A DNA stretch of 35,710 nt from the NCBI GenBank assembly GCA_049976445.1, contig JBMFIF010000011.1:1-35710 (forward strand), in the 5' to 3' direction. The stretch is from JAVZOV01 sp049976445 (GTDB lineage: Archaea; Thermoproteota; Thermoprotei; Gearchaeales; WAQG01). Below the pieces are notes generated by a model. That model worked only from the letters and a program-made list of their open reading frames with translations, did no database searches and was not told the origin of the DNA. Shown here piece after piece: positions 24,379-32,729 of this stretch (the first letter of the stretch is position 1; the number at the start of each line of letters is the position of its first letter). A program made the position numbers and the translations under genes.

Positions 24379-25854
24379 CTATTTCTTTGTTGAATCACGG
24401 TCAAGTACGATTGCATTACCTAATATTTCTGTAACACCTCCAACTTGGGCGGGAATTTTATAATACCTAACATACGTATCATACGCTGCTTTATCTATGG
24501 CGCATATGAATGCTATAAAATTAGCACCGGTTGCTTTTATTGCATCCATTTTAGGTTTGATGGCTTTAAGTCTCAGCTCTAAGGTTTCATCAGTTAAAAG
24601 ACCTCCACCGGCAGTACAACATACTGTTTTCTCTTTATTAACATTTGGATCAAGCTCAACGTAATTTCTACATGAATGCCTTAACACATATCTAGGTTCT
24701 TCTATAAGCCCCATTACTCTGGCAGGATTGCAAGAATCACTAAACGTAACTATATATTGGTCATTTCTACTTATATCAAGGTCTAGTTTGTTATGTTTTA
24801 TGAGATCAGCTTCAAATTCGCATATATGAAGCATTTTATTCGCTGCGGCATTCATAAACTTTGTTCCTGTGATTGGAGATGTGGGAATTTCAAGAAAATC
24901 GGCAGGCCCATTCATTGTAGCCATGAATGCATGAACAACTCTATACATGTGACCACATTCACCACCTAAGATCCACCTAACCTTCAGCCTTTTGGCCTCT
25001 TCATAAATCTTTTTGTTGATTTTCTTCATGTGCTCATAAGTAAACCAAGTTCCAAAATTGCCTCCTTCACTTGCTCGTGTGCTCAAGGTATAATCAAGAC
25101 CTATATGATGGAATAATTTTATAGCGCCTTTGAACGTACCCCAATGAGGACCACCAAAGAAATCAGCTGAAGGTGGTACATAAAGTATTTCAGCACCTTT
25201 TTTATTGATAGGAATCTTCACACTTATTCCAGTTTCTTCCCTTATCTCCTCTTCAGCAAGTTCAATTGCGCTTAGTAATGCAAGTGGAGGAATGCCCATA
25301 TGATTGCCTACATATTCACATTTAGCTATGGATTCAGTTAGAGATTTTGGTGCAAGTCCAAGGGTCGCCAAAATTTCTCTTGCAGCCATCGTTATTTCAG
25401 CTGTATCGATTCCATACGGACAGAATACTGCACATCTTCTGCACATTGAACATTGATAGTAATAAATGTACATATCACGAACAATCTCTTCAGTTAATTC
25501 TATACCATCGTTAAAAAGTCTACCCTCTAACGTGAAATATCGTTTATAAATCCCTCTAAGAATGTCCTGTCTAGCAACAGGCATATTATATGGATCACGT
25601 GTGGCAATAAAATAAGGACACTTATCAGTGCATGCCCCACAATGCACGCATAAATCTAAATAGAGTTTGACCGACCTCCATTCTTTTAAAATTTCAGCCA
25701 TTCTTTTTAGAAACAATTCCTTCCAATTAGGTGGTAATTTTAGATCTTTTACAGTCCATTCTCTTGGAAATGGTACATTTAATGCTTCCATATCTCTTTT
25801 TCGTATTGGATAAAGTGCATATTTTTTACCTGGGTGAGAATGATCAAGTATCAT
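24379..25854 (-). CDS. dsrK: DsrK-like iron-sulfur protein, module 1, altered CCG cluster motif
   Basis: The 491-residue paralogue of the other DsrK has two [4Fe-4S] motifs ('CVHCGACTDKCPYF' near residue 70, 'CSMCRRCAVFCPYG' near 135) followed by a CCG domain. The domain has 'FSDSCNPARVMGL' and 'TVCCTAGGGLLTDE', but the final motif reads 'FICAIDKAAYD' where C-x-x-C is expected, so the last Cys is Asp. The predicted noncubane cluster therefore lacks one usual ligand, and G-G-G follows C-C after a two-residue insertion. The start ATG has GGTGAA just upstream and overlaps dsrM module 1 by four bases. It probably transfers electrons but may differ from DsrK2 in its catalytic chemistry. The DsrK assignment is by homology pattern and context. 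Confidence 0.88.
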   Translation of the reverse strand: MILDHSHPGKKYALYPIRKRDMEALNVPFPREWTVKDLKLPPNWKELFLKRMAEILKEWRSVKLYLDLCVHCGACTDKCPYFIATRDPYNMPVARQDILRGIYKRYFTLEGRLFNDGIELTEEIVRDMYIYYYQCSMCRRCAVFCPYGIDTAEITMAAREILATLGLAPKSLTESIAKCEYVGNHMGIPPLALLSAIELAEEEIREETGISVKIPINKKGAEILYVPPSADFFGGPHWGTFKGAIKLFHHIGLDYTLSTRASEGGNFGTWFTYEHMKKINKKIYEEAKRLKVRWILGGECGHMYRVVHAFMATMNGPADFLEIPTSPITGTKFMNAAANKMLHICEFEADLIKHNKLDLDISRNDQYIVTFSDSCNPARVMGLIEEPRYVLRHSCRNYVELDPNVNKEKTVCCTAGGGLLTDETLELRLKAIKPKMDAIKATGANFIAFICAIDKAAYDTYVRYYKIPAQVGGVTEILGNAIVLDRDSTKK

Positions 25855-26675
25855 TTTCTTTCACCCTCAGGACCAAGTTGTTCAAGTTCATTTTTATAAC
25901 GTTCATAATACTTCTCCCAAGGTTCGATTTCTCCAGGAATTTTATCATTCCATGGATTTATATGACGTTTAAATCGTGCTATATTCCTCATATTCCTTGA
26001 TGGTGCTAGTATCCACCCTATTAAGTGAGAAACTTTACTAAATGGTATATAAATGAACAAAATTTGTGCTGCTATATAATGAAGCAAAAATATACTATTA
26101 TCTGGCGGTAATGTTGGATGGAAGATTAGCAGACTGTACATGTAATCTCTAACATCAGTCAAACTTACCCCGGAATATGAACGTGTGTAATTGCCAAGAA
26201 AAATTATTACAAACAATAAGAGTAATATCAGATAATCAGGCAGTTTAGAAACATACCTTACCGTAGTAGTAAATATTCTTCTGAATAAAAGAAATGCGAC
26301 CATGCCACCAAACAATATTCCTGATAACGCTACAGATAAGTCAAACCACGCCGAATTTATTATTCCTGTAAAATATTCATAGAGATAAATGTTGATTAAG
26401 TGTATTATAAGTGTAATGCCTAATAGTATGTGAAAAAGCCATCCACTAAGCCACAATTTTTTATTAGCTTTACTTAAACTGCGAAAAGTAAAGAACTCCA
26501 TACTCATCCGTCCAATGACCCCTAATCTGCTTATAGGTGCTGGAGTAACTGGCATTCTAATTGGAACTGGTACAACTAACCATTTTGCTAGACGATAAAA
26601 TAAGCCAACGATGAATATTCCTATAGCTATATACGGCATGATTATACCTATTAAGTATAGCAGTATATTATTCAT
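25851..26675 (-). CDS. dsrM: DsrM-like membrane cytochrome b, module 1, full heme ligand set
   Basis: This 274-residue NarI-type diheme cytochrome b is the membrane subunit of the first DsrMK module. The helix 'WLFHILLGITLIIHLINI' carries His residues ten apart, and 'LLHYIAAQILFIYIPFSKVS' plus the next His gives a pair 18 apart, matching the four NarI-type heme ligands. A basic cytoplasmic region after the N-terminal helix and the C-terminal tail ('RFKRHINPWNDK') would contact DsrK. It is the first gene of the dsrM-dsrK-dsrM-dsrK operon; GGTGGG lies about nine bases before the ATG. The upstream neighbour hemA is co-oriented with a 111-base gap, so hemA and this operon may be linked or separate. 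Confidence 0.88.
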   Translation of the reverse strand: MNNILLYLIGIIMPYIAIGIFIVGLFYRLAKWLVVPVPIRMPVTPAPISRLGVIGRMSMEFFTFRSLSKANKKLWLSGWLFHILLGITLIIHLINIYLYEYFTGIINSAWFDLSVALSGILFGGMVAFLLFRRIFTTTVRYVSKLPDYLILLLLFVIIFLGNYTRSYSGVSLTDVRDYMYSLLIFHPTLPPDNSIFLLHYIAAQILFIYIPFSKVSHLIGWILAPSRNMRNIARFKRHINPWNDKIPGEIEPWEKYYERYKNELEQLGPEGERK

Positions 26676-26786
26676 GGCATACCCACCCTATTTAAAAATC
26701 GATTATAGACATTGCGCACCATGACAATCATGATATAGATAATTACACATGATATTAAGCATCAATCTAGAAAAATAGAAAAATCT

Positions 26787-28034
26787 TTAGTACAGATTCT
26801 CTTCAGCTACTTTAAGATTGATAGAAGAATTATTACGATTTTTTCTTAAGAAATCACTTTGAAAGTGTAATAATCTTTTAACAAGTACTCTAGACATATT
26901 ATCTAATACTATCCTTACACGTTCATTCTTTCCAAGATCTCCTAACATTCTTAATGCTTCATCAACCTCATTTTTGCGTATGCTCTCAGCATATTTATAA
27001 AGATCAGCTAGAACATCTTCTACCCAACTATTTTCCCATTTAAAAACAAATTTATTAACTGCATCTCTAATTATGTGATCAGCTTTCTCTAAATCATCAT
27101 TTAATATTCTACTACTGTCGGTATGACTTTTTAAGTCATCAATGGTAATAACTTGTACACCTGTAATATTTTTAATCTCAGGATCAACATTTCTAGGTAC
27201 TGAAAGATCAACTATTAATAATGGTTTTCTTCTTATTTCCATACACTTTTGGATTCTTTCTTTAGTTAATATAAAATGTGGGGCACTAGTAGTAACAAAC
27301 ACAATATCAGCTACGTTTAAGTATCTATCTAACTCCGAAAGATGTAATGCTATACCATTTATATTATTAGCTAATTCAACAGCTTTTTCATAAGTCCTAT
27401 TTGCTATAAGTATTGTAAACTTGCGTACGCTCTTTCTACTAAGAGATTTAACTACTGAAGTGCCCGTTTCACCTGCACCAATAACTATGATAGTTTTATC
27501 ATTAAGATCTTCTGAAAGATGCTCGATCACATTTACTGCAACCTCAGCAAGAGAAACTCTAACATGTCCAAGAATAGTCTTAGCTCTTACTTCTTTTCCA
27601 ACCCTTAATGCTTCCTCAAATAAAGATCTCATAAGCCTAGAAAGAACTTTATTCTCACTTGCTAATTTATATGCATCCCTTACTTGATGCAAAATTTCAT
27701 TTTCACCTAAAGCCATAGATTCAAGTCCAGCCGTAACCCTAAATAAATGATATACTACATTACTACCATGCATTATTATAATATCATTTTCTAGATTTCT
27801 ATCATCAACTAATTCCTCCCATCTGTTTATAACATTCTTCAAAGTATCAAATCCAACATAATGAAGATATAACTCAATCCTATTACACGTTTGAAGTATA
27901 ACCAATCCTAATACATTTTCAACATGAGACAAATTGTTAAGAGCATCCTTTACATCTGAAAAACATGCACGTTCTATTCGATATATCGGATAATATTTGT
28001 GGTTAAGTGTAAGAACGGCAAGATGCTCTAGCAT
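26787..28034 (-). CDS. hemA: Glutamyl-tRNA reductase
   Basis: HemA reduces Glu-tRNA(Glu) to glutamate-1-semialdehyde, the first step of the C5 tetrapyrrole pathway leading to siroheme and heme. The 415-residue protein has the catalytic Cys in 'VILQTCNRIELYLHYV' (Cys50), the substrate region 'TAGLESMALGENEILHQVRD' near residue 101, 'MRSLFEEALRVGKEVRAKT' near 135 and the NADPH-binding 'GAGETGTSVVKSLSRK' at 186-201. A C-terminal dimerisation helix follows. Other hem genes are not adjacent in the window. Its place between the Dsr gene groups, which need siroheme (DsrAB) and b-type hemes (DsrM, cytochrome b), suggests matched supply of cofactor. The call is secure. Confidence 0.95.
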   Translation of the reverse strand: MLEHLAVLTLNHKYYPIYRIERACFSDVKDALNNLSHVENVLGLVILQTCNRIELYLHYVGFDTLKNVINRWEELVDDRNLENDIIIMHGSNVVYHLFRVTAGLESMALGENEILHQVRDAYKLASENKVLSRLMRSLFEEALRVGKEVRAKTILGHVRVSLAEVAVNVIEHLSEDLNDKTIIVIGAGETGTSVVKSLSRKSVRKFTILIANRTYEKAVELANNINGIALHLSELDRYLNVADIVFVTTSAPHFILTKERIQKCMEIRRKPLLIVDLSVPRNVDPEIKNITGVQVITIDDLKSHTDSSRILNDDLEKADHIIRDAVNKFVFKWENSWVEDVLADLYKYAESIRKNEVDEALRMLGDLGKNERVRIVLDNMSRVLVKRLLHFQSDFLRKNRNNSSINLKVAEENLY

Positions 28035-28109
28035 ACCGTATCATGAACTCTATATTCCAATTTACTTATAAGGTTACATAATGAAATATTGAAAAATTCC
28101 GTGAACCTT

Positions 28110-28493
28110 TCATTCATGTTCGCTTAATGGAAATATTGGATATGAATGCGTCCCAATATAAACTTTGACACCTAATTTTTCTAATGACGCTTTAACAAAA
28201 CCTGGATCAATTGGGCAATTAAAATTCTCAATAGCACGTTGTATGCATGTTCCTATGAAAATTGCATCAACTTTTTGATTTAATGTTGACAATGTACGGC
28301 TAATGATATCCATTTTAATAGGTATTAAACCTGGACAACCACTACATGAAGTCAAAAACACTATTTCTAACGACCCTTCACTAATGTTATTAAAATTTCC
28401 GCTTCCTTCACTAGCTGCTTTAAAACATTTAGCGCATCCTGGACATAAATTATCCATCGCTACTTTACAAGCTATAATACCAATCCTGACCAT
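28110..28493 (-). CDS. CGGC-domain protein (predicted metal binding)
   Basis: The 127-residue protein matches the CGGC domain family, small proteins with conserved Cys and His predicted to bind a metal. It shows 'IIACKVAMDNLCPGCAKCFK' (N-terminal Cys cluster), 'FLTSCSGCPGLIPIKMDII' and 'IFIGTCIQRAIENFNCPIDP', and near the end 'GTHSYP'. Nine cysteines in 127 residues are notable. The ATG at 28493 begins right at the family's usual N-terminus. It lies upstream of hemA on the same strand with a 75-base gap, so the two may be co-transcribed. Its biochemical role is unknown. Members often lie next to redox or metal-related genes, which fits the Dsr setting, but this is inference. Confidence 0.85.
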   Translation of the reverse strand: MVRIGIIACKVAMDNLCPGCAKCFKAASEGSGNFNNISEGSLEIVFLTSCSGCPGLIPIKMDIISRTLSTLNQKVDAIFIGTCIQRAIENFNCPIDPGFVKASLEKLGVKVYIGTHSYPIFPLSEHE

Positions 28494-28610
28494 ATAACTG
28501 TAATACTGAGAACATTATTTAGACTTATTTATTGAATAATTTAATAATTAATTGAACATAAAACATGGCTTAAGATAGATTAAAGATAGTATTTTAATTA
28601 AATTAAATGA

Positions 28611-28633
28611 TTTGTATACAATTTGTATACAAA
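28611..28633. promoter_or_regulatory. Double palindromic operator: two TTGTATACAA sites separated by one base
   Basis: Two identical 10-bp palindromes TTGTATACAA lie at 28612-28621 and 28623-28632 with a single T between them, and the outer bases extend the symmetry so that the whole 23 bases are palindromic. They sit 13 bases upstream of a TATA-like TTTTATAC (28646-28653) that precedes the NTF2-like gene start at 28686. The spacing (11 bp, one helical turn) places both sites on the same DNA face, as expected for cooperative binding of a dimeric regulator. The winged-helix protein encoded two genes downstream is a plausible ligand, by proximity only. Confidence 0.6.
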
Positions 28634-28685
28634 TTTGGAATTTGCTTTTATACAGTATTTTATTATTATGTATCACGTGAGATGT

Positions 28686-29300
28686 ATGCCTAACGTAAGC
28701 CAAAAAACTTGGATGTACTTGGCACTTATATTTATAATAATAGCGCTTACATTTATTGGAATAACATTTTATCAGTATGTAAGTTACCAAACACAATACT
28801 TCAATCTAAACTCAGAATATCAAACATTAAATAATCAGTACGGTGTTTTGAAATCAAATTATGAGGTATTAAGTGGTAAATACAATGAAACTTTAATTAA
28901 GAATCTAGCTTATGATCATTGGTTATCAATAGTATCCAAAGATATTAATTCGCTTATGTCACAATATTCAAGTAATGCTATTGTTTACTGGTTCAAAGGA
29001 CCATTAGCTGGAAATTATACAATGAATAACGTTACGAGGGGATCTACAAATACTGTTCTTGCTGCAAAAGATATAAAAACTCTATGGATCGCGTTCTTTA
29101 ATAATAAACCTGTTATAGAAAACATTACGAATCTAAATACTAATCTTGCTGGAAATAATGCTGTTGTTAAGGCTGCCGTATCTTTCCTTTTTACAAGTGG
29201 TCCTAGAGCAGGCACTATATTAAAGATTAATTATGAGCTTGATTATACCTACACAAATGGAAAATGGGTATTGTATGCAGAATGGTGGACACCAGCATAA
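28686..29300 (+). CDS. Membrane-anchored NTF2/SnoaL-like protein
   Basis: This protein of about 204 residues has an N-terminal transmembrane helix ('MYLALIFIIIALTFIGITFY'), a coiled-coil linker ('YFNLNSEYQTLNNQYGVLKS' and onward), and a C-terminal domain of about 130 residues with the NTF2-like pattern: a helix ('SIVSKDINSLMSQYSSNAIV'), a Gly/Asn loop, then beta strands ending in 'GKWVLYAEWWTP'. Such domains bind small molecules or act as oligomeric adaptors. ATG at 28686 is chosen because it starts just before the membrane helix and has GTGAG upstream; longer in-frame starts would run into the operator. It is expressed from a promoter with the double operator and is probably co-regulated with the downstream wHTH gene. 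The function is unknown. Confidence 0.75.
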   Translation: MPNVSQKTWMYLALIFIIIALTFIGITFYQYVSYQTQYFNLNSEYQTLNNQYGVLKSNYEVLSGKYNETLIKNLAYDHWLSIVSKDINSLMSQYSSNAIVYWFKGPLAGNYTMNNVTRGSTNTVLAAKDIKTLWIAFFNNKPVIENITNLNTNLAGNNAVVKAAVSFLFTSGPRAGTILKINYELDYTYTNGKWVLYAEWWTPA

Positions 29301-29344
29301 TTAAATAAATAACTTTTTATATTCATTAGTGAAATCGTTTTTGA

Positions 29345-29656
29345 ATGATACTTAAAAACGATTACGAAAGAATATGGTGGTGGATTTTTATGGGAAGTAA
29401 AGGAGGAATTACCAGAGCAAAGATTATGAAAGAGTTTCTCAAAACACCTCTTAATACTAATCAGCTTGCTGAACGATTAAACTTAAATTACAAAACGGTT
29501 GAACATCATCTTAACATTCTAATGGAAAATAAACTTATTGAGACTCCAATGGGACATAGATATGGTGCACTATATTATCCGACACAACTAGTTATCCTAA
29601 AAAAGGATACCATAGAAAAAATTCTAAGAGAAGTTCTAGAAAATGAGGTGAGATAA
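29345..29656 (+). CDS. Winged-helix DNA-binding protein (ArsR-like)
   Basis: The 103-residue protein is a winged helix-turn-helix regulator: 'GITRAKIMKEFLKTPLNTNQ' begins the first helices, 'LAERLNLNYKTVEHHLNILM' is the recognition segment and 'ENKLIETPMGHRYGALYYPT' the wing. Several archaeal operons pair such a protein with a small membrane protein that overlaps its stop, as here (TAATG). It has no Cys pair for metal sensing, so the signal is not indicated by sequence. An alternative internal start at Met16 is possible. It is the best candidate to bind the double palindrome upstream of the NTF2-like gene. It may also respond to a membrane signal through its partner. Confidence 0.85.
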   Translation: MILKNDYERIWWWIFMGSKGGITRAKIMKEFLKTPLNTNQLAERLNLNYKTVEHHLNILMENKLIETPMGHRYGALYYPTQLVILKKDTIEKILREVLENEVR

Positions 29657-29943
29657 TGGTCGGGATTTATTGGAGCATAAATATAATTATTACTATCATT
29701 AATTTAATCATTCTTATCATAATTTCTAATCTATACATGAAAAGTCACCGAGCTTTACGATCAAAAATCTCAGCATCATTACTCTTGTTTGCAATTCTGT
29801 TATTGATCCAAAGTCTTCTTACTACACTTACATACATTAGATTTTCTAATTATTATGGACCAGAAATAGCTATTCCCTTAATACCTATAAACATGCTCGG
29901 ATTACTAGCCATGTTAATATTACTATGGTTAAGTAAACAATAA
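29656..29943 (+). CDS. Small membrane protein paired with the winged-helix regulator
   Basis: The 95-residue protein has three predicted transmembrane helices ('SINIIITIINLIILIIISNL', a middle 'ASLLLFAILLLIQSLLTTL' and 'IPINMLGLLAMLILLWL') and short polar loops. Its ATG overlaps the regulator's TAA stop, with GAGGTGA upstream, so the two are translated together. Gene pairs of a winged-helix protein and a small multi-helix membrane protein are common in archaea, and the membrane partner may sequester or modulate the regulator; here that is inference. No catalytic motif is visible. It ends 55 bases before the dsrB stop, convergent with it. Confidence 0.75.
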   Translation: MVGIYWSINIIITIINLIILIIISNLYMKSHRALRSKISASLLLFAILLLIQSLLTTLTYIRFSNYYGPEIAIPLIPINMLGLLAMLILLWLSKQ

Positions 29944-29998
29944 TAGTGAAATCAATATATGGGATAAAATAAAAAATGAAGAATTAATAAAAAAATAA

Positions 29999-31066
29999 TT
30001 AATATTTGAATTGTGTTGTTGTTCTAAAGGTAGGTACTGAGAATATAAAGTCATCAATGAGTTTATCTGAAAATGGTATTCCTGTTAATTTGAAGAATTT
30101 TTCCCAGCCAATACGTTCTATCCATTCACCTACTCTTTCATCAGGTTTAGCATATTTAATCCATGTATCTACAATCTTCTTTACAGCCTCAGTAACCTCT
30201 GGAAATCTTGGTGGATTAATTGGTAAATATGGTATAACAAGTCTTGAATACATTGGCGGACTTTTTGCATTAGATACTTTACCCCCTACAAATATTGCCA
30301 AACCATCATATTTCGGATTCATTATCTTCAATCCTGGACATACTGTATAACAGTTACCACATCCCATGCACCTTTCTGCAGTTACTTCTACACTCCTTCT
30401 TTTATCAGGTAATATTTTAGGTTTAATTGCATAAGTAGGACAACTAGCTACTACTGTAGGAATTTCACAGAATTTGGAAACAATCTCATCATCAATTGTT
30501 GGTGGAGTTCTATGAATTCCTACAATAGCTATATCAGAACAATGAACAGCACCGCACATGTTAAGACAACATGCTATAGCTATCTTAAGTTTTGCTGGTA
30601 AATCATTCCTCTTATAATATTCAAACAATGTATCTGAAATAGCCTTAGCTAAACCAGGCGCATCAACAATTGCAGTATGACAGTGATTCCAACCAATCGT
30701 ATGTATAAGAGGCTTAAACGATTTACCAGTACCTCCTACAGGTAATCCACGTGATTCTAATTCATTAATTAACTCATTAACTCGCTTCTCATCTGTAATT
30801 ATAAATTCTGCAGCATGCCTACTTGTGAATTTTATATACCCATCACAATATTTATCTGCAATATCGCAAAGTTCTCTTACAAAATCCACACTAACAATTT
30901 TTGGTATTGCCGCTCTGACAGTATAAATCACATCCCCTGTTTCTGAAACGTGCTTTATCACGCCTGGCTTTACATGTTCATGATAAGCCCATTTACCATA
31001 ATTTTTCTTTATTATTGGATGTAGCATTAACTCATAGTGTGGAGGACCAATCATTAACTTAGCCAT
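29999..31066 (-). CDS. dsrB: Dissimilatory sulfite reductase beta subunit
   Basis: DsrB carries the active siroheme-[4Fe-4S] site of dissimilatory sulfite reductase, which reduces sulfite to the DsrC trisulfide level (or works in reverse). The 355-residue protein shows 'IGWNHCHTAIVDAPG' and 'IACCLNMCGAVHCSDIAIVG', together the four Cys that hold the cluster next to siroheme. A ferredoxin domain follows ('ASCPTYAIKPK', 'CMGCGNCYTVCPG'), then 'LAIFVGGKVSNAKSPPMYS' and the family-typical 'ERVGEWIERIGWEKFF'. The start sits directly after dsrA's TGA with GGAGGTG within the dsrA end, so the two are coupled. Its length matches other DsrB proteins. No dsrD follows. Confidence 0.96.
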   Translation of the reverse strand: MAKLMIGPPHYELMLHPIIKKNYGKWAYHEHVKPGVIKHVSETGDVIYTVRAAIPKIVSVDFVRELCDIADKYCDGYIKFTSRHAAEFIITDEKRVNELINELESRGLPVGGTGKSFKPLIHTIGWNHCHTAIVDAPGLAKAISDTLFEYYKRNDLPAKLKIAIACCLNMCGAVHCSDIAIVGIHRTPPTIDDEIVSKFCEIPTVVASCPTYAIKPKILPDKRRSVEVTAERCMGCGNCYTVCPGLKIMNPKYDGLAIFVGGKVSNAKSPPMYSRLVIPYLPINPPRFPEVTEAVKKIVDTWIKYAKPDERVGEWIERIGWEKFFKLTGIPFSDKLIDDFIFSVPTFRTTTQFKY

Positions 31067-32251
31067 TCACTTTTCACCTCCTAATTCTTCAGGAGACCAA
31101 AATACATACGGGTTATTCCTCGGTTTGTAAACCATCTGAGGCACAGGTGGCAACCCAACAGCTTTTAAGAATTTACTCATGCCAACCCTATAAATTAATT
31201 CACCAACTCTTTCTCTAGTCTTAGCGTTTTCATCCCACCAATCAAGGATTTTCTTAATTAACTCAATAAGCTCTGTATACGGTTTTTCAAGCTTCATAAA
31301 TGGTACTATAACCCAACTAAGAAATGCAGTTTGCAGAATTGTAGCCTTCCCACCTATTAATAATGTCGCACCTTTTTCCTTACCTGGTTTTAAAGCCTTT
31401 GGCATTCTATTAATACAATACATGCATCGTGTACATTCAGAATCATCAATATGCAATTCATTACCGTCCCATGACATACATTTTGTAGGACAATTATTAA
31501 CAATGTAATTTATATCAAGCCCAGACTTTGCATATTCTCTAACAGCGTCCTGATCTATTTGTATCTTATCCCTCCATGTTCCAATTATTGCTAAGTCAGC
31601 TCTTGCTAATGCAGCAACACAATCATTAGGACAACCAGAAATCTTAATCTTAAATTTATACGGAAATCTAGGCCTGTGTATATCTTCTTGGAAAGTTTTA
31701 GTAAGCTCATGATAAATATCTAAAGTATCAAGGCATGCCCATTCACAAAGTGCCGGCCCAGCACAACAACTTAAACTTCTTATATCAGAACCAGAACCAC
31801 CTAAATCAAATCCTACTTCAGTAAGCTCATCAAAACATTGCTGATAATTCTCAGTAGGCACACCTAATAAAATTATATCACCAGTTGAACCATGTAAATT
31901 CATTAACCCACTACCATATTTCTCCCATACATTGCAAAGAGACCTGAGATATTTTGTAGAATAAAACCACGCAGCAGGTTGTGCAACTCTGAGTGTATGG
32001 GCACTTGGAGGACCTACATTTGGAATATCACTATACCTGGCAATAACACCAGCACCATAACCTTTGACAGTAACAGCACCACCATGTTTCCAATGCGTAA
32101 TTCTTTCCTTATAAGAAAGTTCAAGTTGTTTTAACATACGTTTTGCTAACTCATTACGACGAGCCATCTTTTTATATTCCTGAACAAATCCAGGCCATGG
32201 ACCACTTTCTAATTCATTTAGCAAGGGTGTCTCGGGTAATTCCTCTGACAT
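31067..32251 (-). CDS. dsrA: Dissimilatory sulfite reductase alpha subunit
   Basis: DsrA forms the alpha2beta2 enzyme with DsrB. The protein of about 394 residues contains 'LRVAQPAAWFYSTKYLRSLC', 'EKYGSGLMNLHGSTGDIILL', the cluster motif 'SCCAGPALCEWAC' (CX5C) with 'ISGCPNDCVAA' (CX3C), and an inserted ferredoxin domain ('NCPTKCMSW', 'CTRCMYCINRMPK'). It is slightly shorter than many DsrA proteins. ATG at 32251 is preferred to that at 32260: a TATA box, TATAAAT on the plus strand at 32271-32277, lies about 23 bases from it, which fits leaderless initiation, and no ribosome-binding site precedes either ATG. dsrAB therefore appear to have their own promoter apart from the ferredoxin gene. Confidence 0.96.
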   Translation of the reverse strand: MSEELPETPLLNELESGPWPGFVQEYKKMARRNELAKRMLKQLELSYKERITHWKHGGAVTVKGYGAGVIARYSDIPNVGPPSAHTLRVAQPAAWFYSTKYLRSLCNVWEKYGSGLMNLHGSTGDIILLGVPTENYQQCFDELTEVGFDLGGSGSDIRSLSCCAGPALCEWACLDTLDIYHELTKTFQEDIHRPRFPYKFKIKISGCPNDCVAALARADLAIIGTWRDKIQIDQDAVREYAKSGLDINYIVNNCPTKCMSWDGNELHIDDSECTRCMYCINRMPKALKPGKEKGATLLIGGKATILQTAFLSWVIVPFMKLEKPYTELIELIKKILDWWDENAKTRERVGELIYRVGMSKFLKAVGLPPVPQMVYKPRNNPYVFWSPEELGGEK

Positions 32252-32270
32252 AGCTATCATGCTAACTGTG

Positions 32271-32277
32271 TATAAAT
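32271..32277 (-). promoter_or_regulatory. TATA box for dsrAB, leaderless transcript likely
   Basis: Read on the minus strand this is ATTTATA, centred about 23 bases before the ATG at 32251. No Shine-Dalgarno site precedes that ATG. The box suggests that dsrAB are transcribed separately from the ferredoxin and the dsrC operon upstream. Confidence 0.4.
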
Positions 32278-32413
32278 TATTACTTAAGCTTTAGTCTAGA
32301 AAAATGTAATAAATATTATATCTAATAATGTATAAAATAAAAAGATATACATAAGCAAGCATATAAATCATATTATGAATATTATTTCAGAATTAATGTA
32401 TATATTAAATAAA

Positions 32414-32656
32414 TTATTCCTCTATAACTTGATATGAAATCCCGCACACAGGACAAACTTCAATTGCTTCTTTAATTTTCTTTATTATTTCATCAATCTC
32501 CTCTTTTGTACCTTCAATGACATCCTTCACAGCCCAACATTTACCATCTTCTCTTATTTCAAACAATTCTGGAACTAATGCCTGACAAGATGCACAACCA
32601 GTACAATCAGCATAATTAATTGATATTACTAATTTAAATCTCTTCCCTGACATCAT
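32414..32656 (-). CDS. Ferredoxin, single [4Fe-4S] cluster
   Basis: This 80-residue small electron carrier has 'ADCTGCASCQALVPELFEI' near residue 16 (three ligands C-x2-C-x2-C) and a fourth Cys in 'IEVCPVCGISYQV' near the C-terminus. That pattern is typical of monocluster ferredoxins of thermophiles. Two adjacent ATG codons start the gene; GGTGAT lies just upstream. A TATA-like sequence at about 32687-32694 suggests its own promoter. Between the cytochrome b operon and dsrAB, it is the natural candidate to carry electrons to DsrAB or to the CCG proteins, but no experiment in the sequence decides this. Confidence 0.92.
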   Translation of the reverse strand: MMSGKRFKLVISINYADCTGCASCQALVPELFEIREDGKCWAVKDVIEGTKEEIDEIIKKIKEAIEVCPVCGISYQVIEE

Positions 32657-32729
32657 ATCACCGTAGATAATACTTTAAGAATCTTAATATAAAACTTCAT
32701 ATAGAAAAATATAATAATAAAAAATTAAG

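Noticed and set aside
28623..28685. Longer N-terminus for the NTF2-like protein from upstream ATGs
   Set aside because: It would overlap the palindromic operator and TATA box; the ATG at 28686 directly precedes the membrane helix.
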